Shown: positions 34,201 through 45,636 of the stretch, in pieces
Position numbering within the stretch: the stretch's first letter is position 1
Layout: each line of letters opens with the position of its first letter
Source of the DNA: Amblyomma americanum
Lineage: Eukaryota > Arthropoda > Arachnida > Ixodida > Ixodidae
NCBI RefSeq assembly: GCF_052857255.1
Contig: NC_135505.1
Location: 23,294,269-23,358,268, forward strand
DNA: 64,000 bases
Reading direction: 5' to 3'
Translations under genes and position numbers: made by a program
Notes under the pieces: model-generated
What the model was told of the DNA's origin: nothing
Database searches by the model: none
Seen by the model: only the letters and a program-made list of their open reading frames with translations

Positions 34201-34934
34201 TGCGGTCAACGAGGGGTCAAACGACAGGCCCAAGCAGTGTGAGGCAACGTTCTCTGTTCATTCTAGAGGCGCAAGCTTACACTGCAAAATGAAACCTTGT
34301 CTTTCTATTCCAAATGCAATTTCATTTCATTTTTACAAACTGCAAGTTACATACTACAGAGATGCATGGTTCATGTTGAAAGAAAAACTGGTAATGGCGC
34401 AAGAAACGTGGACACAGAAGGCACACAAAAGACAGGACTGACGCCAACTTACAACTGGGGTTTATTGCACCTAGCCTGCCTTTTGTACCACAACCAAGCC
34501 ATATCAACAAATGCGTAAACGTTGTACATATCAAACTGCAATTCATGCGAACACTGGCAACAAAGCAACGCTGATCACTACAGAATCTAATCTACACAGA
34601 GCATGGGAGCCAACTTCTTTTCTGGCCAGCAAAAATAATAACATCATCCAAGGGGCATGACAATTCCACACTATCAATTTATGAAACGCGTGAAGAAGGC
34701 GAAAAAGAGCACGAATTGAACGACTATGAGTTAAAACCACGTGAAAAAAGATGACAATAATGAGGGATGAAGTCTGAAGATACAGCGCCTAGCGTCAAGT
34801 GATAAAAACAGAATATCATTCCTGTAAAAACCAGTCGTCTTAGCGTCTAAAAATCTAAAAATTGTAAAACACCGAAAGAAAGGAAGAAACAAGAGCACAA
34901 AATCAAGGGAAATTTGCGAACTACATAAAACCTT

Positions 34935-35983
34935 CTATAAAAGACGTCTCGGCACTGCTAAGAATAATGGAAGGCCTGCTAACGCATTTGTTTCCAGCTT
35001 TTTTGATGAAATTGCCTCAACAATCTCTCTCTCAGTTTTATCTTTTCCACTCTTCAAAAATCTAGTTTTCTCGAATTCGGGACGGCACTTAGAACAGCTT
35101 TTGCAGTGGTCAACTAGGAAGCTCCTTTCGTTGTTGCGCAAGTTTCGGGAATGTTCACTTGCACGCTCATTAAAACAACGACCTGTTTGCGCGATGTAAA
35201 CGAGGCCACAGCTAAGCGGTATCTCATAAACCACTTGTGTCCTGCATTGCGTGAACTTTTTTTGGTGTTTTATGGTGCAAGCCGGCCGCTTTTCTTTATT
35301 GGTCATGGCACAAAGTCTTGAAAGCTTACAAGGCGCGGTGAATACAACCTGAACATTATGTCTGCTCGCTATTTTCTTAATATCATACGACACCTTGTGA
35401 ATATACGGTATTACTGTTACTGATGAATGCGAAACTGGCTCCCTGATGCGAGTGAGTTGCTTAAGTTTCTGCAAAAGCATTTCGCAAACCGCCGAAATTA
35501 GACAAGGCGGATAACCTGCCTGTTTTTGCCTTTCAACTTGAGTGCGAAAGCTTATTGACAACGTGTGGGGGCAAGATTTGTTTGAGGCAGATTGCGGGAG
35601 TTAGAAACAATCGCGCGTTTCACAAGCTTTGAATGAGCGCTGTCAAATGGTAGCAAGCCTTTCTTAGAACGCGGGTTGTACATCCAACAGAGACCTTTTT
35701 CCGGAAACAATAACTTGATATCTAAAAACTGGGGTTGACCGTCCGTAGGGACCTCCTTGGTAAACGTGAGACCCTGGCCGTGGCTTGAGAAAACGGACAC
35801 AATCCTCGTGACGGCAGCGTCTAAATCCTGTTCCGGATTGTCCTTCATAATTACCAAGAAATCCTCGACATACCTGTGTATGGAAACTACATGAGGGTCA
35901 CTGATATGTCTGCTGATGTCCGCTCCTACCCCTGAAAGGAAGATGTCGCAAAGGACGGGTGCAACAGAAAGTGAACCTGCCAA
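34935..35983 (-). pseudogene. PLE-B inverted copy: RT C-terminal half and GIY-YIG
   Basis: The frame 35552-35983 has VAPVLCDIFLSGVGADI, RYVEDFLVIMKD (YVDD changed to YVED) and FLDIKLLFPEKGLCW. After a frameshift, 34935-35561 gives VYEIPLSCGLVYIAQTGRCFNERASEH (YIG changed to YIA). Upstream RT is absent because the inversion joins here. Confidence 0.85.
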
Positions 35984-37640
35984 GGAAAACCGGCGTTTTC
36001 AAGAGATGAAGCGTATGGCGGAAAGTTCTACAGAGTTTCTCTGGCAGCGTGCTCTTTTGAGCCTTATTCCCCGTGAAAAGAGGCAGCCTGCTAAAAGCCC
36101 CAGGCTGGTTACCATGCTAGGAAATGCAGTTGTGCCTGAAGAAGTATAACGGATTTTGGAAAAAGGCCCAAAGTTCAGCCTGGCTCCTTGTGCTCAGCGT
36201 CAAGAGCTACTTGCCATGGTAAGAAGGGTGGCTAACAATGCCCCAGACCAGGAAAAAGGAAGAATCATAAGCGACGGCGTTGCTTGCCTGAAGGCTACAG
36301 CACATGGCTGTCGTTCAAAAAAGCCGCCATTGCAGAAGCTTTCAACTGCACTAAAGGACAATGATCTCGTACCGCTACAGGCTGATAAGGAGGGTGGCTT
36401 TGCTCTCCTGTCCGCTGGTGTATTCCGTGAAAAGGCATTGGCTGCAATCAACAAACAGGTCCCGTTTAAAGTCCAAAAACAAAAAGGAGAAGCTCTTCAA
36501 ATCCTAGAAGAGTTGCATCTAGACGGCATTAAGAAATTGGCAAAGGGTGAAAAGAGAGGATTTCTTGAAGTGTTCTTCACTGTAAAGACCCACAAGCCTG
36601 GATTCCCGCTGCGCACCATCGTGTCAGAAAAAGGAACTTGGCAACGTCTCGTTTTTATGGAGGAAAAACGCTAAGGCGCCCGTGTGCTGTGCGATGTCAG
36701 TGCACGTTAAAGATCCCCAGGTGGTCGAAATTATTCCGGAGCCCTCCACTACGGCACCTCTCTCTTCCTTTCTTCTTTCACTCCCTCCTTTATCCCTTCC
36801 CTTACGGCGCGGTTCAGGTGTCCAACGATATATGAGACAAATACTGCGCCATTTCCTTTCCCCAAAAACCAATTATTAAAATTATATAACGTCTCGTTAG
36901 CCGCTACCTCCAGACAAACCTTGGCACCTGGTAACCGATTACCCTTTCCTTGTACGCAGTTCATCGGACGTTATTAAGCATTTAGAGGCTTTGCCCGCCC
37001 ACAAGTACACCGCGTTCTCCATTGACATAGAGGAACTGTACTATTCGGTTCCTCACCAAGGACTCCTAAGAGCGGTCAGGGATAAAACCCTGTCTACAGG
37101 AGAAGTTCGCTTCCAAAATGCCGCTGGAATATGCACTGATAATTTCATTACGCTATTAGAATTCTACTTGAAATCCACCGCAATTTCCTACGAGGGAAAG
37201 TTTTACGTCCAGAAGAAAGGAATCTGCATCGCCTCTTCTGTTGCACCCGTCCTTTGCGACATCTTCCTTTCAGTGGTAGGAGCGGACATCAGCAGACATA
37301 TCAGTGACCCTCATGTAGTTTCCATACACAGGTATGTCGACGATTTCTTGGTCATTATGAAGGACAATCCGGAACAGGATTTAGACGCTGCCGTCAGGAG
37401 GATTGTGTCCGTTTCCTCAAGCCACGGCCAGGGTCTCACGTTTACCAAGGAGGTCCCTACGGACGGCCAACCCCAGTTTTTAGATATCGAGTTATTGTTT
37501 CCGGAAAAAGGTCTCTGTTGGATGTACAACCCGCGTTCTCAGAAAGGCTTGCTACCATTTGACAGTGCTCATTCAGATTGTGAAACGCGCGATTGTTTCT
37601 AACTCCCGCAATCTGCCTTAAACAAATCTTGCCCCCACAC
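35970..37640 (+). pseudogene. PLE-B body: N-terminal and RT regions, interrupted by SINE
   Basis: Starts mid N-terminus. It continues with VPLQADKEGGFALL (near 36380) and VFFTVKTHKPGFPLRTI, then the SINE at 36652-36887. It resumes with TAFSIDIEELYYSVP (motif A), GICIASSVAPVLCDIF, HRYVDDFLVI (near 37330-37360) and FLDIELLFPE. A frameshift follows SAHSD near 37575. The catalytic YVDD is retained in this arm, unlike the inverted arm. Confidence 0.87.
36652..36887 (+). mobile_element. SINE inserted in PLE-B RT, target duplication AACGTCTCG
   Basis: Nine-base duplication at 36643-36651 and 36888-36896. Removing one copy with the insert leaves the RT codons in phase. The body matches the SINE at 62268-62557 (GTCAGTGCACGTTAAAGATC, CCCCAGGTGGTCGAAATTA, ending CCAATTATTAAAATTATAT). 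The tRNA head is missing (5' truncated). Confidence 0.9.
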
Positions 37641-37746
37641 GTTGTCAACAAGCTTTCGCACTCAAGTTGAAAGGCAAAAACAGGCAGGTTATCCGCCTTG
37701 TCTAATTTCGGCGGTTTGCGAAATGCTTTTGCAGAAACTTAAGCAA

Positions 37747-37814
37747 CTCACTCGCATCAGGGAGCCGGTTTCGCATTCATCTCACTCGCATCAGGGAGCC
37801 GGTTTCGCATTCAT
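37747..37814 (+). repeat. 34-bp tandem duplication in PLE-B
   Basis: CTCACTCGCATCAGGGAGCC and the next 14 bases are repeated exactly (37747-37780, 37781-37814), breaking the frame between RT and endonuclease. Confidence 0.93.
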
Positions 37815-37935
37815 TAGTAACAGTAATACCGTATATTCACAAGGTGTCGCATAATATTAAGAAAATAGCGAGCAGATATAATGTTCAGTTTTCAAAAATT
37901 ATATAAAGCGCACTTAGGACAACAGACAAGGGAAA

Positions 37936-38183
37936 CCTATGGTGGTTTTGCATGAAAGAGAGTTTTGTTATCTTGACGCACCTGTATGAGCACTTTTACT
38001 GTCACGCCTGCGCGATGCCTTTTGTTTTGTTTGTGATTGTTCTTCCTTTTGTGTGTTTCTCGAATAAACGCGCAGTAGCGAGTAAGCGCTTGTGTTGTTT
38101 GGTCTCCCTTGTCTGTTGTCCTAAGTGCGCTTTATATAATTTTTGAAAATGAACAACCAACTAGCTCAGATGTCAATTCTGCT
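37936..38183 (+). repeat. PLE-C left terminal repeat (pLTR)
   Basis: Colinear with 40498-40745 over 248 bases with two substitutions (ATGCC/ATGGC and AGTAGCG/AGTTGCG). It contains the last protein codons, the 3' UTR with AATAAA, and the ATG that starts the ORF. Confidence 0.93.
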
Positions 38184-40551
38184 TCAGTACATTTCTAGTA
38201 CCTTGAGCTCCTCTTTAAGTGTTAATCCTCTTCTGAATAATCCTGCCATCCTGGCAGCTTTAATAGCTGTTTGTGCGCACAAGGCGCGCTTGGCCTCCTG
38301 GAATGCCAAGCGTGGAATTTGTCCTTCGGAACTGCAACCTTTGTGTGGTGGGCTGCCGCTGTCCAAGAGCCATAGCCGCAGGATATGCCGCATCCTTTCT
38401 TCAGAATGGTGGCGTCATTCCCGCTTTTACAAGGATTGCTTGCGTGTGGCCTGCGGGGATCTTCCGAGCCATCGCAGACATTATCGTGAGTGGTGCGACC
38501 TGGCGGACAAGAATATCGACTTCCTATGGAACGCTGCTCGCCCTTGGGTGCATGACAAAAAGAAAACTTCTCCCCTTGGAGGGAAAGTGCTGGTCTTAGG
38601 AGGAGGCCATCTTCCTGATGTTCATCACAAGGTGCTGGAGCTCGGACCGAAGTTTTGCCTACATCCAAACCTTCATAAGGTGGAAAAGATTTCAACTGCA
38701 AGAGGCATTTCTAGGCATGTTCCTGAGGAGGACCGTTCCAGGTGCATAGTAGAATGTGTAGATGCGATGAAAAGATGTGGGGGTGGGAAAAAGAGCAACC
38801 GTTGCTTGAAGCCTATGGTAGATTTTTTTACATCCAGTGAGCAGCGGGTAGTTGTGTCCGACAAAGAGGGGTACTTCGTTGTGTTACCTGAACACTTGTT
38901 TAAGAAAAAGGCTTATTCGGCAATGGAAGCACATTTTAGACCTGTTAAAGTCAAAGATACAAAGGTCAAGGAAAATGCTCTGAAACTCTTGTCGTGTTTA
39001 AACCTAGAGAATTTGCGCTCTAGCGTTAAAAAGGCTGAAGGCCTAAGGCTCGAAGTCTTCTTTTCAGCCAAAACGCATAAGGACGATATACCCTTCTGTG
39101 CTATTGTCACTGAGCGGTCAACTTGGCAACATGTCGTTTCATGCTTCCTGCAAAAGCACCTAAAAGGTCTTACCTTAGCGGACCCATATCAGACGCCAAA
39201 TTCTTTGGCTGTTGTCGACTACCTTAAGAATCATAATCCTAAAGGAGCGTCTGCATTTAGTATTGATGTTAAGGACCTCTTCTACTCGCTGCCACATGAC
39301 ACACTGATGAAATTTGTTAGTGATTGCATTACCGATGATAATGATGAACAATGCTTTGTCAATGCCTGTGGTATTTCCGTTCCTTCGTTTTTAGAAGTGC
39401 TGTCGTTTTATCTGGCTTCTACTTTTATTGACTGGAATGGGCATTTGCTTATTCAAAAGACAGGTGTTTGTATCGGATCCAAAGTAGCGCCCGTCCTCAG
39501 TGATATCTTCCTGTCTCGAGTTGACTCTTATATTGAAAAGAATCAGAGTGGCCTTGCAAAAAAGATTTTCAGGTATGTCGATGATTATCTGGTGTTTGTT
39601 GACCGACATGAATTTACAAGGAGGGTGGTCGACATTATTAAGATTTTTAAAGAATATGGGCGTGGATTACAGTTCACCTTTGAAACTCCTACAAACGATT
39701 GCCTGCAGTTCCTTGACACAAAACTTCATTTCGTGCAGGATCATGTGTGCTGGAGGTGTTCTCCGAGGTCTGATAAACCACTCTTAAATTATCAATCAAA
39801 TCACTAAAAAATTGTGAAGTGCGGCATTGCTGTCTCCTGCCTAGGATCGTCTTTGCTCAAGTCGTGCCCTCACGAAATGAAGGAAAATTTCTGCGAGCAA
39901 GTGAACAGAGTAAGATTGGCTGGATTTCCAGAGGACGTGTTGTTTCTAGCTTCTAGCAAGGTGCTAAAAAAAGTAAAAGAGTTCAATAGGTCACTTCTTA
40001 AGGGTTCTGAGGAGAAAAAGAAAAATATTGCAGTCATACCTTATGTTCATCGGTTTTCTCATCAACTAAAAAACGTGGGGAACAGATATGGTGTTAATGT
40101 TCTCTTCTCTGCCCCTCAGAAAGTTAGTAGTGTTTGTGCGAAGGTTGCTGCGCGCTCTAGCAGCGGTGTATGTGATAAACGAAAGCGGTGCTGCACTGCG
40201 AATCACAAGAACCGCTATGTCAGATGTTCAAAAGGAGTGGTGTATCACATTCCCTTTTCTTGTGGCCGGACCTATATCGGTCAAACGAGCCGCTGCCTTA
40301 ATGTGCGCTTGCAAGAGCATTTTTTGTCATTGAATAAGTCGCCTTCATCTAATCTCGCTAAGCACTGTTCAAAATGCAGCGGCTGCAAGCCTTTGCTTGA
40401 CCAAACTAAAATCTTGTTCCGACACCCTAATCAGCTAACCAGAGAGATTTCAGAGGCCTATCACATCCGTAAGAATCAGCACACGTGTGTTGCCGACCCT
40501 ATGGTGGTTTTGCATGAAAGAGAGTTTTGTTATCTTGACGCACCTGTATGA
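38149..40551 (+). CDS. PLE-C protein: RT plus GIY-YIG endonuclease, one internal stop
   Basis: One frame of 801 codons from ATG at 38149 to TGA at 40549-40551, interrupted only by TAA at 39805-39807. The codon after QSNH is normally Ser before KIVK (compare HSKLVK in relatives), so one TCA-to-TAA change explains it. Order: NQLAQ start, N-terminal helical region, VSDKEGYFVVLP (about residue 245), FFSAKTHK, FSIDVKDLFYSLPHD (motif A), GVCIGSKVAPVLSDIFLSRVD, RYVDDYLVFVD (near 39572-39604), FLDTKLHF. The GIY-YIG part is VVYHIPFSCGRTYIGQTSRC (near 40237-40296) with RLQEHF. All catalytic residues are present. It would reverse transcribe element RNA and cut the target. Function needs readthrough or is lost. 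Confidence 0.92.
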
Positions 40552-40745
40552 GCACTTTTACTGTCACGCCTGCGCGATGGCTTTTGTTTTGTTTGTGATT
40601 GTTCTTCCTTTTGTGTGTTTCTCGAATAAACGCGCAGTTGCGAGTAAGCGCTTGTGTTGTTTGGTCTCCCTTGTCTGTTGTCCTAAGTGCGCTTTATATA
40701 ATTTTTGAAAATGAACAACCAACTAGCTCAGATGTCAATTCTGCT
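40498..40745 (+). repeat. PLE-C right terminal repeat
   Basis: Encodes the last 17 protein codons and the stop, then a 3' UTR with AATAAA. Its end repeats the ORF start: ATG-AAC-AAC-CAA-CTA-GCT-CAG (40711-40731). Confidence 0.93.
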
Positions 40746-40756
40746 ATAATGTTCAG

Positions 40757-41727
40757 GTTGTATTCACCGCGCCTTGTAAGCTTTCAAGACTTTGTGCCAT
40801 GACCAACAAAGAAAAGCGGCCGGCTTGCACCATAAAACACCAAAAAAAGTTCACGCAATGCAGGACACAAGTGGTTTATGAGATACCGCTTAGCTGTGGC
40901 CTCGTTTACATCGGGCAAACAGGTCGTTGTTTTAATGAGCGTGCAAGTGAACATTCCCGAAACTTGCGCAACAACGAAAGGAGCTTCCTAGTTGACCACT
41001 GCAAAAGCTGTTCTAAGTGCCGTCCCGAATTCGAGAAAACTAGATTTTTGAAGAGTGGTAAAGATAAAACTGAGAGAGAGATTGTTGAGGCAATTTCATC
41101 AAAAAAGCTGGAAACAAATGCGTTAGCAGGCCTTCCATTATTCTTAGCAGTGCCGAGACGTCTTTTATAGAAGGTTTTTTGTAGATCGCAGATTTCCCTT
41201 GGTTTCGTGCTCTTGTTTCGTCCTTTCTTTCGGTGTTTTACAATTTTTTAGATTTTTAGACGCTAAGACGACTGTTTTTTACAGGAATGATATTCAGTTT
41301 TTATCACTTGACGCTAGGCGCTGTATCTTCAGACTTCATCCCTCATTATTGTCATCTTTTTTCACGTGGTTTTATCTCATAGTCGTTCAATTCGTGCTCT
41401 TTTTCGCCTTCTTCACGCGTTTCATAAATTGATAGTGTAGCATTGTCATGCTCCTTGGATGATGTTGTTATTATTTTTGCTGGCCAGAAAAGAAGTTGGC
41501 TCCCAAGCTCTGTGTATATTAGATTCTGTAGTGATCAGCGTTGCTTTGTTGCCAGTGTTCGCATGAATTGCCGTTTGATATGTACAACGTTTACGCATTT
41601 GTTGATATGGCTTGGTTGTGGTACAAAAGGCAGGCTAGGTGCAATAAACCCCAGTTGTATGTTGGCGTCAGTCCTGTCTTTTGTGTGCCTTCTGTGTCCC
41701 CGTTTCTTGCGCCATTACCAGTTTTTC
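40757..41727 (+). pseudogene. PLE-B body: GIY-YIG domain and 3' UTR
   Basis: Resumes after the PLE-C insertion. The frame 40799-41170 has VVYEIPLSCGLVYIGQTGRCFNERASEHSR, with intact Y...YIG, Arg and Glu-His. A CxxC pair follows (CKSCSKC). The 3' UTR (41171-41727) matches the two inverted left copies. Confidence 0.87.
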
Positions 41728-41736
41728 TTTCTCAGA

Positions 41737-42507
41737 GTGCCAAATTGTGATTTTGAGTAACTCTATGGAAGCTGATTTTAACTTATGTCGTTCTATTTCT
41801 TTTTGTCTCCTTCTGATAGATTATTCATTGCTGGTATCAACTTCACTTGTAGACCTTTCGGTACGATATTAGCCCGAAGGTACGTTTTTAAGGTTTTAAC
41901 ATGAAGGTCATGTCTAAGCCACTTATCAATTATTTTTCGTAATTTAAGAAAAGCTGAAGATTTGAAACAGGGCTGCCGGTGATATGAGAACAAGGAAGGC
42001 GGAGTACTCACGCGGCCTGTGTATCAGTCCCGGCGCACTCGCTGGGCGGAACCACAACGCTTCCGGAGGTCATATGATAACACAGGGATGCTGGGGATCA
42101 GTCCACAGTTATATGACGGGCTGCTGGTGATGGGTTGCTGTTCTGGTGCAGAATCCACGGCAGGTTTCCGTCTCGGTTGCATACTTCTCTTCGGGCTTGC
42201 CTCTCGACACGATGGATTGTTTGATGTGCTCGCCTGGGCTGAGGTGTTTGCTGTAGGGGAATGTGCTGCTGCTGTGCCACTGGTGGTCTGGGGTGGCTGT
42301 TTTAGTGCTACGCTGCAGTGTCCCCTTGATGTCCGCGTGGTGAGTGGTGGCCTGGTGGTGATGTCTGGACGGCTGGCTGCTGCTTGTCTGGTAGACATAG
42401 CATTTTGACTTACGACTTGTGCAAATGTTCGAGGCTCTGGAGTACTCACCGAATTTTGTTGCTGCCGAGGCTGTGGATGTTGTGGCGCGTAGTCTCTCCA
42501 TTGCTCC
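41737..42507 (-). pseudogene. PLE-A (minus copy) N-terminal region, distal part
   Basis: LRKIIDKWLRHDLHVKTLKT and NIVPKGLQVKLIP (frame 41793-42011) are the usual start of Neptune/Penelope-type PLE proteins. Upstream (42024 to about 42490) lies a Pro/Gln/Ser/Thr-rich, basic segment with PEPRTFAQVVSQN. I do not recognise it as a fold. It may be 5' leader coding or a small ORF1-like region. The segment ends at the head-to-head junction with the plus copy. Confidence 0.65.
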
Positions 42508-44137
42508 AATGTGAAATGCCCCCGCACAGGCAAATACAATGAATTCCAACTCCTGAAAGACCTTGACGACTTCGCCAGAAGACTTCGCCTGAGAGAATAC
42601 TTCTTTAATAAGCCCGAAACCCCCACCAAAACTAGGACTTCCACCCAGCAAACCAAAATTGGACTCCCAACATCGGGCGCGAAAAACTCTTGGATATCTA
42701 TATTAAGGCAGTTCAAAATGACATTACTGAAAATTTAAGAACCGCAGGTTAGGACCAGACAATCTTCCTAAAAGAGAACGTACTGCTCTCGAGGCGCTCA
42801 GCAACCGTACCGACATCGTCATAAAGCCAGCTGATAAGGGCGGAGGCATTGTTATCTTGAACAGGGATGACTAAATAGCAGGAGGCATCCGACAGCTTTC
42901 TGACAACCATTTTTATAAACAACTGCATCGCGACCCCACCGACGAGCACTCAAAAGCTATATCTGACATTCTCCTCGACCTCACAAAACGCAATGAAATC
43001 TCCCCGAAACTATGCAAGGCACTCATGGCTACCCATCCTTCTCCTGGGCGTTTCTACATGCTCCCTAAATTACATAAAGCCGGTATTCCTGGACGGCCAA
43101 TAATTTCAGGAATCGGCACTCTCACAGAACCAATATCAAAGTACATTGACACACTAATTAGCCACATTCCAGCCACACATCCATCCTACATCAAAGATAC
43201 AAACCACTTTCTCCGCCAGATAGACAATATAACATTACCAGAAGGAGCCTTTCTTGTGACCATGGATGTAACATCTTTATACACAAACATTCCCCATGCC
43301 GACGGCATTGCAGCCCTTTTAGAATCTTATGAACACCAGAGACCTCATGAATCTCCGAGCCCAAACCTGTTAGGAACACTAGACAAAATTGTGTTAGAAT
43401 ATATTAGCTTCGAATTTGATCTTCAATATTATCTGCAAGTAAGTGGCACCGCTATGGGAACAAGAATGGCCCCAAATTATGCCAATATCTTCATACATCA
43501 TATAGAGTCAAAATTTCTTTCTTCTTTTCCAATTCAGCCGTACTTTTACAAGCGCTATTTGGATGATATTTTTATAATATGGACAAACACAGAACAACAA
43601 CTTATCCATTTCATTGACAGTTTCAACTCCGTGCACCCAAACATAAAGTTTACGCACACCTACACAGCCAGTCAAATCAATTTTCTTGATGTTAACATGC
43701 TGGTGGACAAGGGGTCAGTTCGTACAACCGTTTATAGAAAACCAACCGACTCACAAAAATATCTGCATTTTCAAAGCGCCCATCCCCGTCACTGCAAAAT
43801 CAACATCCCTTATTCGCAGGCCCATCGTTTTCGAAGAATCTGCTCTAACGACCTAGACTTTCATGAAAACTCCGAACACATGCGCAGCGTGCTTTTAACA
43901 CAGCGCTATTCACGTTCCCTTATTGATGACGCCATAAGCAGAGCTTCAAATCTTAACCGTAGTCAAATACTCCAGGGGCACCGAATAGATAACCGAAATG
44001 ATTACAATACAAACCTTATCCTCACATTTAACAGTAACGCACCGAACATAAACAGAATTCTTAATAAGCACTTTAACATTCTCCAGCAAAGTCAACGACT
44101 ATCGAAAATATTTACATGCGCACCCCGCGTGATTTAG
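42508..44137 (+). pseudogene. PLE-A (plus copy) reverse transcriptase
   Basis: Begins within the N-terminal block. One in-frame stop follows NRDD (near 42872), shortly after [12 protein letters not shown]. The 370-residue frame 43025-44137 then runs through YMLPKLHKAGIPGRPI, VTMDVTSLYTNIP (motif A Asp), GTAMGTRMAPNYANIF, YKRYLDDIFIIW, NFLDVNML and VYRKPTDSQKYL, ending CAPRVI. All RT catalytic residues are present. It is 5' truncated by the inversion. Confidence 0.9.
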
Positions 44138-44639
44138 AGGCTTGCCAAAAACATTCAGAACCATCTAGTCCACTCCAAGGAACACAAAACCCCAAAATAT
44201 GGATGCCAGCCCTGTGGTAAAGGTCGCTGCAAAGTTTGCAAGCACATGCAGACTACGTGTTCCGCAACTAGTACGAGGTCAGTTTTCCAGCATTCAATGA
44301 ACGGTAACTTTGGCTGCGACTCATCAAACATTATTTACCTTCTTGAATGCACGTAACCAGCAATACATACACCAGACAAACACTGCATTCCGCATTCGAT
44401 TTAACAATCACCGCGGACACGCCAAGTCTCTCCCAAACCTTCCCCTATCCAAGCATGTAAACGCAGAAGGACACCCATTTGATCAACTAAAAGTAACAAT
44501 TATTCAAGGGGGCTTCAAAAACAGGCGAGAACGTCAACAACGTGAATCCTATTTTATCCACAAGTTTCATACTATTCAAGAAGGTCTGAACGAAAAGCCT
44601 GGTACCCTTTCTTTTATTCACGACCTCCAAACAAAATAA
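44138..44639 (+). pseudogene. PLE-A (plus copy) linker and GIY-YIG domain
   Basis: Downstream of the TAG at 44135-44137 the frame gives CQPCGKGRCKVCKHMQT (Cys-rich linker) and IIYLLECT. A frameshift follows, then NQQYIHQTNTAFRIRFNNH (frame 44310-44639). Gly of YIG is His here, and the frameshift breaks the domain. It is inactive. Confidence 0.8.
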
Positions 44640-45544
44640 TACTACACTTCTCGTTAATTGGCTAACTCAGATATACCTTTTATAACTCCTAGTGTATATC
44701 CCAGGCAGTCATACCCCTCCTTACTTACACTATCCTGCCTCGTGCAGTATTGATAAGCTTTTGACGTTCTTTCCTTACATTTTCCGACAATTTGAAATCT
44801 TTGCACACAGCTAGCCCAGCCCTCCTCCCCTACAAACAAGTATTCCCGGCGAGGTCGGTTCAACGACCCAACCACGGAGAGGGGTGCACCGTTCAGTGAA
44901 AACCAGACCCCGTGAGTAAGTTCTTACACATGTGCTCGTTAACGTAGCCCACTCCTTCCTTAACGTTCTAGCCCTCGGCTCACCGGAAATTAGTGAGACC
45001 CCCAAAAGGCGCCTGGTTTGGCCGGTTCGTCACTGCCAGTGTCATTTGCGCAGCGGCTCCTCTTTGGCCACGCATCTGCAGCGGCGCCCTTTGTGTTTGT
45101 GCATTTTGTTTTTGTGTTTTGTTTACACTTTTTGCTTTCGTACGCCTGTGGTTGCCGTGCTGCCCATGTCCCCCCCCACCGTCTTCCTCTCCCTGTCTCT
45201 CGTTTCGCCATCTCATTTTGTACCCCACCCTTCCTTACTATACTAGTTTTTCTCCCCTTTTTTCATTTATTTCTATTTTTTTGCTTCCTCCCCAATATTG
45301 TCCCTGTCTGCTCCCCGCACCACCATCTTTATTTTTTATTTTTTTTTCAATTTTTTGAACTGTTGTTGCTATTTGCGTGTTACACTCCTTTCTCCCTCCT
45401 CTTGAGCTCACAAACATAAAACGTCCATCTGACGCGAGACCACTACAGTCTTGAAGAAGACCGCAGCGCGGTCGAAACGTTGATAAATAAAAGTGTCTTT
45501 GTAGAAGTGCCCACTTCTCTTAAATCTTTATTCTGCGGAGCCAA

Positions 45545-45546
<2 letters not shown>

Positions 45547-45633
<87 letters not shown>
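45547..45633. repeat. (TA)n tract, right border of the nested PLE complex
   Basis: Eighty-seven bases of alternating A/T directly after the PLE-A plus 3' terminus. Confidence 0.97.

Positions 45634-45636
<3 letters not shown>

Larger units (their letters stand above)
37889..40745 (+). mobile_element. PLE-C: young, near-complete Penelope-like element
   Basis: Target duplication ATAATGTTCAG lies at 37878-37888 and 40746-40756. Structure: 45-bp inverted copy of the 3' end (37889-37933), 248-bp direct terminal repeat (37936-38183), ORF from 38149, second terminal repeat (40498-40745). This matches the classic Penelope layout of pLTRs plus a short inverted extension. The two terminal repeats differ at two positions, so insertion is recent relative to its neighbours. 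Confidence 0.92.
33838..41727. mobile_element. PLE-B: head-to-head Penelope-like insertion inside PLE-A
   Basis: Flanking repeat TTTCTCAGA lies at 33829-33837 and 41728-41736. The left part (33838-35969, minus) holds a solo 3' UTR copy (33838-34200), a ~165-bp unassigned spacer and an inverted 3' half of the element (34366-35969). The right part (35970-41727, plus) is the 5'-truncated body, itself interrupted by a SINE and by PLE-C. The two 3' UTR copies on the left and the one on the right (about 41400-41727) are nearly identical. Confidence 0.85.

Noticed and set aside
42024..42490. Independent host gene for a Pro/Ser/Thr-rich basic protein
   Set aside because: It is contiguous and in the same orientation as the PLE-A N terminus and ends exactly at the PLE-A head-to-head junction, so it is treated as PLE 5' sequence.
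45447..45492. Intact hammerhead ribozyme
   Set aside because: Stem II and GAAA are present, but the CUGAnGA box is not matched. I report only a hammerhead-like half.
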